From NCBI GenBank assembly GCA_025922875.1, contig JAICGZ010000014.1, forward strand, positions 1 through 41,939: DNA of 41,939 bases, given 5' to 3'. The position numbers and the translations under genes are program-made. The first letter of the stretch is position 1; every line of letters starts with the position of its first letter. This document shows, piece after piece, positions 33,104 to 41,918 of the stretch. Source of the stretch: Pyrinomonadaceae bacterium. Its GTDB lineage: Bacteria; Acidobacteriota; Blastocatellia; Pyrinomonadales; Pyrinomonadaceae. The notes beneath the pieces were generated by a model that was not told the origin of the DNA, did not search any database, and was given only the letters and a program-made list of their open reading frames with translations.

Positions 33104-36043
33104 GTGAAGGGATCAGTAATCACAACCAGGACCTGGTTTCTGCTAATCGGTGCAGCGCTACTGATCAGTGCTGGCCTCCTCAACTTCCTGCAGCGCGCCA
33201 ACCACGAAACACCTCCCTGGGACGGTGTGGAGTGGGTCGATACCAACGAGGGGATCATCGCCAGAAGTATTGAGCGAGGCTCAGCGGCAGAACGCGCCTG
33301 GTTGCTGCCCGGCGACCAGTTAATAGGCATCAGCCTCGACGGCAAAAGCAGACCGGAACAGATCACATCCGCCCGCGACGTGCAGATCTATCTCGATCAG
33401 GCACAGGTGGGTGGCCAGGTTCACTATCTGATGAAGCGCCCCTCCTATTCTGCGGAAGTGGGGGCCTACTGGGCCGACCTAGATCATCTCGGCGCCATTC
33501 ATAAATGGACGCCGCGAGTCATTTACATCAATCTCATCGGCCTGGTTTACCTGTTTGTCGGTTTCTTTGTGCTCTTCAAGCAGGGCGGGCGGGCGCCGTT
33601 TGCCCTCCACTTTGCGACCTTCTGTCTGGCCGCGTTTGTCTTTCATTTTTACACTCCAGCCGGCAGTTATCGCGACCTGGACCTGGCGGTCGCTTTCCTC
33701 GATAACGCAGCCTTCATCCTCTTTGCGCCGCTGTTTCTCCACTTCTGTGCGCTTTACCCGTCGCGGCAACAGCTTTTTCCAAATCGTCGCTGGAACGCAG
33801 TCTGGTTGTACATTCCGGCGTTGCTGCTGCTCGCCTTCTCGGTTGTCATTTTCCTGCGTGATGAAATGGCGAAGGCCGTTTCGGGTATTGAGCAGATCCC
33901 GATCTCCGAACAGCTCATCGGACTGTTTTACTGGCTGAGCGTGTTGCATCTTGCTGTGGCGCTTGTTGCCAGCGCCGCACTGTTGGCGCGAACTTTCGCC
34001 AAAGCAAAAAGCGCGATTGTTCGTCAGCAGGTGAAGTGGGTGTTGTGGGGTACGTTCCTCGCCGTTACTCCTTTCACACTCCTCTACGCGGTGGTCTATT
34101 TGTTTGGCGCGCCGACCGACCGCTGGCTCACTGACGTCGCGCTCCTGCCGTTGGCGATAATTCCGTTTGCCTTCGGTTATTCAGTGCTGCGTTATCGGTT
34201 AATGGACGTCGAGCTGGTCGTGCGCCGTGTTTTTGTTTACGCACTGACCACTCTCGCAATCGCGCTGCTCATCGGTATGGTCGTCTACACCGGTGGTCTA
34301 TATGCCTTCGGCTCGAGTCAGGAATTCTCTTCGGGTGAGATCACATTGCGTGTGGTCATCGCTGTGTTGGCGATGGCGGCGATCGTGATGGTCGCGGCGC
34401 CGGTTAAAAATTTCCTTCAGGAGCAGGTCGATCGAGTGTTCTACGGTGAACGTTACGATCTGCGAAACAGCCTACAGGATTTTGGCCGAACACTTTCCGC
34501 CACTACTGCGCTCGAACCTTTGCTCGATTCGTTGGTCAGCCGTCTTCAGGAAGTGATGAACGTCGAGCGCGTGGCGATCTTTATTGAGTCGAGGGGCTCC
34601 AGATCGGGCTACGTTGTTGCGCGAGCCGAAGGTTTGCCGGCTCCGATAATCGTGCCTCCTGATTTTCGCGAGATGATACGCGTGCGGTCCGCCGAATCGG
34701 GCGTCGTTCGCGCCGATGATCTGGATCTGAATACTGACTCCGTAATGTCAGTGCGACGAGCGCTTCACTATTTCGTTCCCTGTGTCGTTCGTGGACGCAT
34801 GGTCGCGGTGATTGGCCTCGGCCGTTCTGTCGATGGCGCGCTGCTTTCGTCGGAAGACGTCGAGATTCTGCGCACTGTTTCGGACTACGTGGCAGTCGCA
34901 ATCGAAAATAGTTTGCTCTACAAAGATCAGCAGGAACGCGCCGGCGAGTTGAAGCTCTTGAAAGAGTTCAACGAGTCGATCATCGAATCGATCAACGTCG
35001 GGCTCCTGGCGGTGGATCTTGATGGACGTGTCACACGACTAAACTCCGCACTCGAGCACATTCTCGATCTGCGTCGCGACGCGGCTGTGGGTAAATATGT
35101 TGAAGAGCTCTTCTCGGAAGATTTCGCTGATACGCTCAAGCAGGTGCTGGGTAAAGAGGGGTGGCGTCTTAAGGAGATCCGCAACATCTACAAACTCCAC
35201 ACCGCCACGCGCGCTAACCGCGGGCTGGTTCTGAATATCGCGCTCGCTCCTTTGCAGGACGGTCAAGGTCAAACCGGTGCACTGGTCGTGCTCGAAGATG
35301 TTACGGCGCGAATCTCTCTCGAAGAGCAGTTACAACAACGCGAGAAGCTCTCGTCGATTGGTCTGCTCGCTGCCGGTGTCGCTCACGAGGTGAACACACC
35401 TCTGACGGGTGTTTCTTCCTACACCCAGATGCTGCTCGGCATGTTGAACGAGAACGATCCGAAGCATGCGTTGTTGCAGAAGGTACGCACACAAGCGGAG
35501 CGTGCGACGAACATCGTCAATAACCTGCTGAATTTCTCACGTACCGGCAGCGCGACGGAGTTTTGCGAAGTCGACGTTGCTCGGGTGTTCGACGACACGT
35601 TGCAATTACTCGAGCCGCAGTTGAGACGTAGTCAAATCGAGATTGTTCGCCGTTATGACGAAGATGCGCCTGAAGCTTACGGCAACGCCGGCAAGTTACA
35701 ACAGGTCTTCACGAACCTGATACTTAACGCGCGCGATGCGATTCCTGATGGCGGAAGAATCGTCGTAGCGACAGACACGGCTGAAGACGGTTCAGTCGTT
35801 GCCGAGATCTCCGACACGGGCATCGGTATTGCTCCGGAGAACGTGGCGAAGATTTACGATCCGTTCTACACCACGAAAGGTGTGGGCCAGGGAACGGGAC
35901 TCGGTTTAGCTGTCTCGTATGGAATCATCCAGGAGCATGCCGGGCGAATCAGTGTTGAGAGCGAACCAGGGCTTGGCACTACCTTCCGCATCACCTTACC
36001 GAGCGCACGCGTCCGCGCCCGTCTCCAGGCCGTCGGCGATTAG
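33104..36043 (+). CDS. Multi-TM sensor histidine kinase with PDZ-like, GAF and PAS domains
   Basis: This is a 979-residue sensor kinase. Residues 11-30 form a membrane segment. Residues about 40-118 resemble a PDZ-like domain (GIIARSIERGSAAERAWLLP, then GDQLIGISLDG), placed outside the cytoplasm. Several membrane helices span about 140-425. A GAF domain (about 455-610), a PAS domain (about 625-735), HisKA with phosphoacceptor His near 762 (AGVAHEVNTPLTGV) and an ATPase domain follow. The ATPase domain has NLILNARDAIPDGG, SDTGIGI and GTGLGLAVSYG. The start is the GTG at 33104, with GAGG five bases upstream. Its closest match in design is NtrB-type kinases, and an NtrC-type regulator follows after 145 bp containing repeat D2. 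The signal is unknown. Confidence 0.92.
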   Translation: MKGSVITTRTWFLLIGAALLISAGLLNFLQRANHETPPWDGVEWVDTNEGIIARSIERGSAAERAWLLPGDQLIGISLDGKSRPEQITSARDVQIYLDQAQVGGQVHYLMKRPSYSAEVGAYWADLDHLGAIHKWTPRVIYINLIGLVYLFVGFFVLFKQGGRAPFALHFATFCLAAFVFHFYTPAGSYRDLDLAVAFLDNAAFILFAPLFLHFCALYPSRQQLFPNRRWNAVWLYIPALLLLAFSVVIFLRDEMAKAVSGIEQIPISEQLIGLFYWLSVLHLAVALVASAALLARTFAKAKSAIVRQQVKWVLWGTFLAVTPFTLLYAVVYLFGAPTDRWLTDVALLPLAIIPFAFGYSVLRYRLMDVELVVRRVFVYALTTLAIALLIGMVVYTGGLYAFGSSQEFSSGEITLRVVIAVLAMAAIVMVAAPVKNFLQEQVDRVFYGERYDLRNSLQDFGRTLSATTALEPLLDSLVSRLQEVMNVERVAIFIESRGSRSGYVVARAEGLPAPIIVPPDFREMIRVRSAESGVVRADDLDLNTDSVMSVRRALHYFVPCVVRGRMVAVIGLGRSVDGALLSSEDVEILRTVSDYVAVAIENSLLYKDQQERAGELKLLKEFNESIIESINVGLLAVDLDGRVTRLNSALEHILDLRRDAAVGKYVEELFSEDFADTLKQVLGKEGWRLKEIRNIYKLHTATRANRGLVLNIALAPLQDGQGQTGALVVLEDVTARISLEEQLQQREKLSSIGLLAAGVAHEVNTPLTGVSSYTQMLLGMLNENDPKHALLQKVRTQAERATNIVNNLLNFSRTGSATEFCEVDVARVFDDTLQLLEPQLRRSQIEIVRRYDEDAPEAYGNAGKLQQVFTNLILNARDAIPDGGRIVVATDTAEDGSVVAEISDTGIGIAPENVAKIYDPFYTTKGVGQGTGLGLAVSYGIIQEHAGRISVESEPGLGTTFRITLPSARVRARLQAVGD

Positions 36044-36061
36044 TTGTCCTGGGAAGTAAAG

Positions 36062-36144
36062 TTTTCGCGCAAAAGACGCAAAGGAGGCAAAGGTGCAAAG
36101 TTTTCTTCTTTGCGTCTTTGCCTCCTTTGCGTCTTTGCGGGAGA
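36062..36144. repeat. Palindromic repeat family D, copy 2
   Basis: The left arm is TTTTCGCGCAAAAGACGCAA, then AGGAGGCAAAGGTGCAAAG. The right arm, CTTTGCGTCTTTGCCTCC and TTTGCGTCTTTGCGGGAG, is its reverse complement with minor changes. It lies between the kinase and its regulator. Confidence 0.85.
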
Positions 36145-36188
36145 CTGCTTTGTTTTACGATGTGAAGTCGCTAAACTAACCCGTCTTT

Positions 36189-37616
36189 ATGAGAACCGAA
36201 AAGCGCAACTCCCGAAGAGGATCAGTCCTTGTCGTTGACGACGAGGAGATCATGCGCGAAGTACTCGAAACGCTCCTCACCGCCGAAGGCTATCGCGTTG
36301 ATCTCGCCAAGACCGGCGAGGAAGGTCTCGAAGCTTATGGCCGCCGCGCGTTCGACGTCGTGCTGCTCGACGTGTCGATGCCGGGCATCGGCGGGCTGCG
36401 TGCGCTCGAAGAGTTTCTGAAGATGGATTCGGATGCGGTCATCGTAATGATCACCGCTTACGCAACTTTCGACACTGCCATCGCTGCCTGGGAACGCGGC
36501 GCTTTTGGCTGTATCAGAAAGCCGTTCCAAAACGAACAGATCACCGCAACCATCGCCGCCGGTATCAAGCGACGGCGCAAAGAAGAAGAACGACGCACGC
36601 TGCGCCGGGCGATGAGTAAAGCCGTCGATCGTGGCGAGATCGTCGGCCGCTCCGATCTGATGCAGGAAGTTTTTCGGCTGGTCGAACAAGTGGCTCCGGC
36701 TAGATCGACAGTTTTGATCACCGGCGAAAGCGGAACTGGTAAGGAGTTGATCGCGAAAGCAATTCACGAAGCCAGCACGCGCGCCGGACGTCCATTCGTT
36801 ACCGTCAACAGCTCAAACATCCCATCGGAGCTGCTCGAATCAGAACTATTCGGCCATACTCGCGGCGCGTTCACCGGCGCAGTCGCGGCGAAGAAAGGTT
36901 TGTTCGAAGTCGCTGATGGTGGCTCAATCTTTCTCGATGAGATCGGCGACATCCCACCCGAAACGCAAGTGCGACTGTTGCGCGTGATTCAGGAACGCGA
37001 GTTCACTCCGCTGGGCGACACGGCCCCGAGAAGAGTTGACGTTCGCATCATCGCCGCGACAAACATCGATCTGAAAGAAGCAGTCCGGCAGGGAAGCTTT
37101 CGAGAGGATCTTTATTATCGTCTCGCTGTGGTGCCGATTGAGTTGCCACCGTTGCGAGATCGGCTCCAGGATATCTTGCCTCTGGCCCAGCACTTCATTC
37201 AAAAGTACAACGAAGAGAATGGGCGCAACGTGTCGGAGCAGCTCGCGCCCGAAGTTCTCGCGCTGCTCGAGTCATACTCGTGGCCCGGTAATGTGCGTGA
37301 GTTGGAGAACACGATCGAACGTGCCGTGGTGATTGCACCCGGCGACGAGATTACAAAAGAATGTCTACGTACTGAGATCAGCGATCCGAAATCAGTTGTT
37401 TCCGGCCACCACGACGGCGCCAGCAACGCTGCCGTAGGAGACATCGGACGAGGCATAAACTTCTACGAGGAAGTCCGGCGCTTTGAGATCGACTTGATCA
37501 GGCGAGCGCTGGAGCAGACCGGCGGTCACCAGTCACGCGCCGCGCGTTTGCTTGGAATGAACGCCACAACTCTCAATTCCAAAATCAAGACCTACAACAT
37601 CAATCTGAGACCATAG
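36189..37616 (+). CDS. NtrC-family sigma-54-dependent response regulator
   Basis: This is a 475-residue activator of sigma-54 promoters. The receiver domain (about 12-125) has acidic residues in VVDDEE, the phosphoacceptor Asp61 in VVLLDVSMPG, and Thr and Lys in MITAYA and RKPFQ. The AAA+ domain (about 150-385) has Walker A GESGTGKEL, an intact GAFTGA loop and GGSIFLDEIGDIPPETQVRL. Both GAFTGA and FLDEIG are needed for sigma-54 contact and ATP hydrolysis. A Fis-type helix-turn-helix ends the protein (GGHQSRAARLLGMNATTLNS). It is almost certainly the partner of the kinase upstream; target promoters are unknown. The HxlR gene follows seven bases after the stop. Confidence 0.96.
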   Translation: MRTEKRNSRRGSVLVVDDEEIMREVLETLLTAEGYRVDLAKTGEEGLEAYGRRAFDVVLLDVSMPGIGGLRALEEFLKMDSDAVIVMITAYATFDTAIAAWERGAFGCIRKPFQNEQITATIAAGIKRRRKEEERRTLRRAMSKAVDRGEIVGRSDLMQEVFRLVEQVAPARSTVLITGESGTGKELIAKAIHEASTRAGRPFVTVNSSNIPSELLESELFGHTRGAFTGAVAAKKGLFEVADGGSIFLDEIGDIPPETQVRLLRVIQEREFTPLGDTAPRRVDVRIIAATNIDLKEAVRQGSFREDLYYRLAVVPIELPPLRDRLQDILPLAQHFIQKYNEENGRNVSEQLAPEVLALLESYSWPGNVRELENTIERAVVIAPGDEITKECLRTEISDPKSVVSGHHDGASNAAVGDIGRGINFYEEVRRFEIDLIRRALEQTGGHQSRAARLLGMNATTLNSKIKTYNINLRP

Positions 37617-37623
37617 ACTCGAG

Positions 37624-38064
37624 ATGAAACGACGCGAACTCGACGGCTGTCCAATCACCGGAGCATTGCAAATGCTTGGTGACAAGTGGACGATGCTGGT
37701 CGTCAGGGAGTTGCTCGCCGGTCCGAAGCGGACGATGGAGTTGCTGAATAATCTTTTTCCGATCAGCAGTCGCACGCTCGTCGGACGCTTGCGCGACATG
37801 GAAAAAGATCGCCTGGTTGAGCGCACGGACTTTGGCGGCAATCCGCCGCACATTGAATACGCGTTGACTGAGCGCGGGATGTTGTTGTTGCCGCTGCTGG
37901 AATCTTTACGTCAACTCGGTTTGGCGTTGAAATGTAACGACTGTGAGGATCGCAGAAGACGCGTCGGAGTTTATTGCGAGCCTTGTCCGTTGAATGAGAA
38001 TGCGATTGAGATCCCGGCCTCTCACCACCGCCGTCAGAAAGATGATTCGATCGTCTTATTGTAG
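37624..38064 (+). CDS. HxlR-family transcriptional regulator with C-terminal Cys4 module
   Basis: This is a 146-residue winged-helix regulator. The HxlR core (about 5-95) has CPITGALQMLGDKWTMLVVR, with Cys9 at the family's usual redox position, SSRTLVGRLRDMEKDRLVER and GNPPHIEYALTERG. Unusually, the C-terminus adds C104-x-x-C107-x10-C118-x-x-C121. This zinc-ribbon-like or redox Cys4 arrangement is not part of the core family as I know it. The gene starts seven bases after the NtrC-type regulator and so is probably in the same operon. It converges on the thioredoxin reductase gene, a suggestive but unproven context for thiol sensing. Confidence 0.85.
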   Translation: MKRRELDGCPITGALQMLGDKWTMLVVRELLAGPKRTMELLNNLFPISSRTLVGRLRDMEKDRLVERTDFGGNPPHIEYALTERGMLLLPLLESLRQLGLALKCNDCEDRRRRVGVYCEPCPLNENAIEIPASHHRRQKDDSIVLL

Positions 38065-38078
38065 GGAACAAAAAGCCT

Positions 38079-38127
38079 TTTACAGGATTTACAAGATTAG
38101 ACGTGATTTACATGTAAATCCTGTCAA
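38079..38127. repeat. Palindromic repeat family A, copy 4
   Basis: TTTACAGGATTTACAAGATT, then AGACGTGATTTACATG and TAAATCCTGTCAA. It fills the 73-bp gap between the convergent HxlR and trxB genes. A hairpin here could terminate transcription from both sides. Confidence 0.85.
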
Positions 38128-38137
38128 CTGAGCTTCG

Positions 38138-39238
38138 TTATATTTCTACCTGTGGCTCCTGGTTTGGAATCATGTGGCCATCCGGCGTGATGATGGCTTT
38201 GTGATCCGCCGTGACGTGTTCGCCTTCATCTGTGATTTCCTCGCCACTCGGCATAGCTACCGGCAAGTGATCCAGGAAGCGCTCAGCATCGATCGCCGCC
38301 ATGCATCCGGTTCCCGCGGCAGTAATCGCTTGCCTGTAAACTGAATCCTGCACGTCGCCGGCGGCGAAGACGCCGGGAACGTCTGTGGCAGTCGAGTGGC
38401 CGGACGTTTTTAGATAGCCAACCTCGTCCATGTCCAGTTGGCCTTTAAACAAATCGGTGTTTGGCTTGTGACCTATGGCCACAAATACTCCCGAACACGG
38501 AAAGATCTGTTCGTCTCCTGTTTGCAGATTGCGTAGACGAACTGCGGTGACACCTTCTTCCTGACTGCCGAGAATCTCCTGCACTGCTGTGTTCCAGATA
38601 AACTCGATCTTCTCGTTCCGAAACGCCTTCTCCTGCATGATCTTTGAAGCCCGTAACTTGTCGCGCCGGTGAACGACATAAACTTTGGCAGCGTAGCGCG
38701 TCAGAAACGTCGCTTCTTCCATCGCAGTGTCGCCACCACCGACAACGACGAGGGTTCGATTCCGAAATGCAGGCAAAGGACCGTCGCACGTCGCACACGC
38801 CGAGACTCCATTGCCCCCAAACCCGTTGGGCACCTTGGCTTCACCTGGAATGCCGAGCCACTTCGCGGACGCTCCGGAAGCGATGATCAAGGTTTCCGTG
38901 GAGATTGTTTGCGACTCCGTGTAGAGCTGAAATGGACGCTCGGACAGGTCAACTTCTGTAATCCATGTTTCCATGAATTCGGTTCCGAAACGCTCAGCCT
39001 GGCGGCGAAACTCTTCCATCAACTCCGGGCCCTGAATGCCTTTTGAGAAGCCCGGGTAGTTTTCAACATCCGTCGTGATCATCAGTTGTCCACCGGGAGT
39101 GGTCTGCTTATGAGCATCGGCAGGTGCATCGATCAGCAGCGGTTTCAGGCTCGCGCGCGCGGTATAAATCGCTGCGGTGAGTCCTGCGGGTCCGGATCCG
39201 ATGATGACAACGTCTCTTTTTATGGTTTCATTGGCCAT
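38138..39238 (-). CDS. trxB: Thioredoxin reductase
   Basis: TrxB is an FAD enzyme that reduces thioredoxin with NADPH. The 366-residue protein has the FAD motif IGSGPAGLTAAIYTARA, the redox-active C148-A-T-C151 (SACATCDGP), and the NADPH motif VVGGGDTAMEEATFLTR. The second FAD motif is GVFAAGDVQDSVYRQAITAAG. It is about 45 residues longer than E. coli TrxB; the surplus is a C-terminal tail (EGEHVTADHKAIITPDGHMI and beyond) with no motif I recognise. The ATG at 39238 is the natural start. It is convergent with the HxlR gene. Confidence 0.95.
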   Translation of the reverse strand: MANETIKRDVVIIGSGPAGLTAAIYTARASLKPLLIDAPADAHKQTTPGGQLMITTDVENYPGFSKGIQGPELMEEFRRQAERFGTEFMETWITEVDLSERPFQLYTESQTISTETLIIASGASAKWLGIPGEAKVPNGFGGNGVSACATCDGPLPAFRNRTLVVVGGGDTAMEEATFLTRYAAKVYVVHRRDKLRASKIMQEKAFRNEKIEFIWNTAVQEILGSQEEGVTAVRLRNLQTGDEQIFPCSGVFVAIGHKPNTDLFKGQLDMDEVGYLKTSGHSTATDVPGVFAAGDVQDSVYRQAITAAGTGCMAAIDAERFLDHLPVAMPSGEEITDEGEHVTADHKAIITPDGHMIPNQEPQVEI

Positions 39239-39402
39239 TCTTTGAGGTCCGTTTCTCCTATGTGCCAGGCCGGTTTAATAGCGTCGAAAGCACGAGAGTA
39301 TAGCCTTTTCGGTTGAGCGTATAGTATAACTACGTCTATTGGGGTAGTCGAACTGTGTGGTCTCTAGCGACCAACGACGCTTTTGGCCCGGTTCTCCGCA
39401 AG

Positions 39403-40314
39403 ATGAGCAGCCCAGGTAGCGGTTCGGAAAAGATTGAAACCATTGCCGTGATTGGCGCCGGCACCATGGGCCATGGAATCGCGCAAGTGGCCGCGGCATC
39501 GGGATTTCGAGTTCTACTCAGCGACGTTGATCGTGAGTCGCTTGCTCGGGGAGTCCGGGCGATCGAAGGTAATCTTGCCAGGGGAATTGAGCGGGGCAAG
39601 TTGACTGAAGAGGATCGCGACCGCACCTTGCAGCTGATTCACGGAACAACAAACCTGGCAGAGTGTGCCACAGGAGATTTGATCATCGAGGCGACGCCGG
39701 AGAAGTTGGAATTGAAGAAAGAAGTTCTCCGGCAACTCGAATTTGCATCCGACCGCCCTTTCATTTTTGCCAGTAATACTTCGTCGCTGTCCATCACAGA
39801 GATAGCCGGTTCTTCCAAACGCCCCGAAGCTGTCATTGGTATGCACTTTTTCAACCCGGTCCACATTATGCGACTGGTTGAGATCGTGGTAGGAGAAAAG
39901 ACCAGCGCCGAGACTGTAGAAACAGTCAAGAGTGTCGGCCGGAAAATGCGAAAAGAGCCGATTGTCGTGAAAGACGTTCCCGGCTTTGCTTCAAGTCGTT
40001 TGGGTGTGGCTCTTGGACTCGAAGCGATGAGGATGTTTGAGCAGGGCGTGGCGAGTGCGCACGACATCGACACCGCGATGGAACTCGGCTATAACCACCC
40101 GATGGGTCCATTGAAGTTAACAGATCTGGTTGGGCTGGACGTCCGCTTGAACATCGCTGAGTATCTGCATCGTGAGCTTGGCTCAGAGACGTTTCGACCG
40201 CCGGAAATTTTGCGACGGATGGTGAGTGAAGGAAAATTAGGGAAGAAAAGTGGTGAGGGGTTTTACGATTGGAGCAAGGAGAATGAGGACGCGCGTCGCG
40301 CCCAGTCCTCTTGA
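39403..40314 (+). CDS. 3-hydroxybutyryl-CoA / 3-hydroxyacyl-CoA dehydrogenase
   Basis: This NAD-dependent dehydrogenase oxidises or forms 3-hydroxyacyl-CoA, acting in butyrate-type metabolism or beta-oxidation. The NAD motif is VIGAGTMGHGIAQVAAASGF; FASNTSSLSITEIA and MHFFNPVHIMRLVEIV carry the catalytic Ser/His region. The C-terminal dimerisation domain has NHPMGPLKLTDLVGLDV. I chose the ATG at 39403 (303 residues), close to the family's usual 280-290. A GTG at 39355 would add 16 residues with no better ribosome binding site. An enoyl-CoA hydratase gene lies 450 bp downstream, so the two enzymes can act in succession. Confidence 0.92.
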   Translation: MSSPGSGSEKIETIAVIGAGTMGHGIAQVAAASGFRVLLSDVDRESLARGVRAIEGNLARGIERGKLTEEDRDRTLQLIHGTTNLAECATGDLIIEATPEKLELKKEVLRQLEFASDRPFIFASNTSSLSITEIAGSSKRPEAVIGMHFFNPVHIMRLVEIVVGEKTSAETVETVKSVGRKMRKEPIVVKDVPGFASSRLGVALGLEAMRMFEQGVASAHDIDTAMELGYNHPMGPLKLTDLVGLDVRLNIAEYLHRELGSETFRPPEILRRMVSEGKLGKKSGEGFYDWSKENEDARRAQSS

Positions 40315-40341
40315 GCGCTCCAGACGCGCTGTTGCTTAACG

Positions 40342-40728
40342 ATGAGTACGCCTTACAACAACGAAGAGAGACGGTTTGCATTGCGGATGTCGCTGCGACT
40401 TCCGATTGTGATTTCCGGTCGTGCGGAAGATGGCTCTGCCTGGAGTGAGCCAACGGAGACCGACGACATTTCCACTTCAGGCGCGCTCTTTCATTTGAAC
40501 CAGAAGGTGAATCGCGGTGAGCGCTTGTACGTTCGCGCGCACCGTCCGGACGGCACGCCGATCGAAGCGACGGCGATGGTGGTTCGAGTTGCGCCGGCGA
40601 TTTATGGGACTGCGCGAGTGGGGGTGCAGATAGCGGAACCCACCGAAAACTGGCTGCGACTTTTCGTATCGTGGGTCGCCGACGAGCAACCGGCGACCAC
40701 CGATCCCGAAGCCTCTTCCTCCGAGTAA
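40342..40728 (+). CDS. PilZ domain protein
   Basis: This 128-residue protein consists of a single PilZ domain. The N-terminal arginine motif is ERRFALRM, and the D/N-x-S-x-x-G motif is DISTSGALF (about 47-55). These are the residues that bind cyclic di-GMP in characterised members, but R-x-x-x-R spacing alone cannot prove binding. It lies between the 3-hydroxyacyl-CoA dehydrogenase and enoyl-CoA hydratase genes, 27 and 32 bp from each, so the three are probably cotranscribed. Its target is unknown. Confidence 0.85.
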   Translation: MSTPYNNEERRFALRMSLRLPIVISGRAEDGSAWSEPTETDDISTSGALFHLNQKVNRGERLYVRAHRPDGTPIEATAMVVRVAPAIYGTARVGVQIAEPTENWLRLFVSWVADEQPATTDPEASSSE

Positions 40729-40760
40729 AATTCTATTCATCAGACAAACTGGAGTTGTAA

Positions 40761-41546
40761 ATGCCGGAAACGTACGAGACTTTGCTGCTCGAAAAACGCG
40801 AGCGCGTCGCTATTATCACGATCAATCGACCTGACAAGAGAAACGCGCTCAACATCAAGACTCGTGAAGAAGGCGCGGCGTTACTGGAAGAACTTCGCGC
40901 GGACAATTCAGTTGGAGTAGTTGTTTTCACTGGCGCAGGCGATAAGGCTTTCATTGCCGGAGCGGACATCGGAGAGTTTGCCGGACGCACGTCGATAACA
41001 CAGCGCGACGTAATGACGGGACGATCGTTGTTTACGGCGATCGATACGTTTCCCAAACCGGTGATTGCGATGATCAACGGGTACTGTCTCGGTGGTGGTT
41101 GTGAACTGGCGCTGGCGTGCGACATTCGCATTGCGAGCGAGACGGCGTCGTTTGGTCAACCTGAAATCAATCTGGGAATTATTCCCGGTGGTGGCGGCAC
41201 GCAACGTCTGACACGTCTGGTTGGTGAAGGAAAAGCGATGGAGATGATCCTCACGGGCGAGATCATCGACGCGCACACTGCTTTTTCAATCGGACTCGTA
41301 AACTACGTTGTTCCTGCCGACCAACTCGAAGCGAAAACGATGGAGATCGCGAAACGCATATCCGAGAAGAGTCCGATTGCGTTGCAGCTTGCGAAAGAAG
41401 CGGTGAAGCTCGCGTCGCGTTCAAACTTGGACGAAGGCCTGCGACGCGAAGTTGATCTCTTTGCGTTGTGCTTTTCGACGGAAGATAAGGATGAAGGCGT
41501 CAGTGCATTTCTCGAGAAGCGCAAAGCGGCGTTTAAGGGCCGGTAA
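40761..41546 (+). CDS. Enoyl-CoA hydratase/isomerase family protein
   Basis: This crotonase-fold enzyme of 261 residues hydrates trans-2-enoyl-CoA to 3-hydroxyacyl-CoA. The oxyanion-hole regions are FIAGADIGEFA and INGYCLGGGCELALACDIRI. The second catalytic Glu region is FGQPEINLGIIPGGGGTQRL, all typical of hydratases. ACDIRIASETASFG is also family-standard. With the dehydrogenase upstream it can perform consecutive steps of fatty-acyl-CoA or butyryl-CoA metabolism; a thiolase and an acyl-CoA dehydrogenase are not in the window. Repeat G begins seven bases after the stop. Confidence 0.94.
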   Translation: MPETYETLLLEKRERVAIITINRPDKRNALNIKTREEGAALLEELRADNSVGVVVFTGAGDKAFIAGADIGEFAGRTSITQRDVMTGRSLFTAIDTFPKPVIAMINGYCLGGGCELALACDIRIASETASFGQPEINLGIIPGGGGTQRLTRLVGEGKAMEMILTGEIIDAHTAFSIGLVNYVVPADQLEAKTMEIAKRISEKSPIALQLAKEAVKLASRSNLDEGLRREVDLFALCFSTEDKDEGVSAFLEKRKAAFKGR

Positions 41547-41552
41547 GCTTAC

Positions 41553-41632
41553 TTTGTAGGGGTGGTCCTCCGTGGCCACCCGCTGTGTGATAATAAAATC
41601 GACGGGTGGCCACGGAGGGCCACTCCTACAAA
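41553..41632. repeat. Palindromic repeat family G
   Basis: The left arm 41553-41582 (TTTGTAGGGGTGGTCCTCCG, then TGGCCACCCG) and right arm 41603-41632 (CGGGTGGCCACGGAGGGCCA, then CTCCTACAAA) are reverse complements with two mismatches. The spacer is AT-rich. The element runs from just after the enoyl-CoA hydratase gene to two bases before the next GTG start. Confidence 0.9.
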
Positions 41633-41634
41633 AG

Positions 41635-41850
41635 GTGAAAACTCTCCTCCTCATCGTCGGCATTTTAGTAGCTACTGCCGGTGGCGTGATCACTTACCGC
41701 GCCCTGTACGTTGAACCTAAAACAGCAGTTGTCATAACTGAAACCGGCATACGCCAGCTTCCTAACCAGGCACGCGTAGTCGGTGGCGCCTTATTATTCG
41801 TCGGCGGCTCCGCTCTCGCCCTCTACGCCGCCACGCGCAAAGTCAGATAA
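41635..41850 (+). CDS. Small two-TM membrane protein (possibly DUF3185-like)
   Basis: This 71-residue protein starts at a GTG (VKTLLLIVGILVATAGGVIT) and has two hydrophobic segments (about 3-22 and 46-64). A polar loop containing EPKTAVVITETGIRQLPNQ separates them, and the tail is basic (ATRKVR). The layout resembles the small DUF3185-type membrane proteins, but similarity is weak. The frame is open back to 41572, but that region is repeat G, so the downstream start is preferred. No good ribosome binding site is visible. Function unknown. Confidence 0.55.
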   Translation: MKTLLLIVGILVATAGGVITYRALYVEPKTAVVITETGIRQLPNQARVVGGALLFVGGSALALYAATRKVR

Positions 41851-41918
41851 GTGTCGTTAACCTCCTGAAGTTCGATCCCAGGTGTTTTGCAAAATCTTAT
41901 CCTTACAGGAGTCAATGT

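Noticed and set aside
39313-39330. Promoter for the 3-hydroxyacyl-CoA dehydrogenase gene (TTGAGC with TATAAC)
   Set aside because: The two hexamers are only 6 bp apart, and no -35 box lies 16-18 bp before TATAAC.
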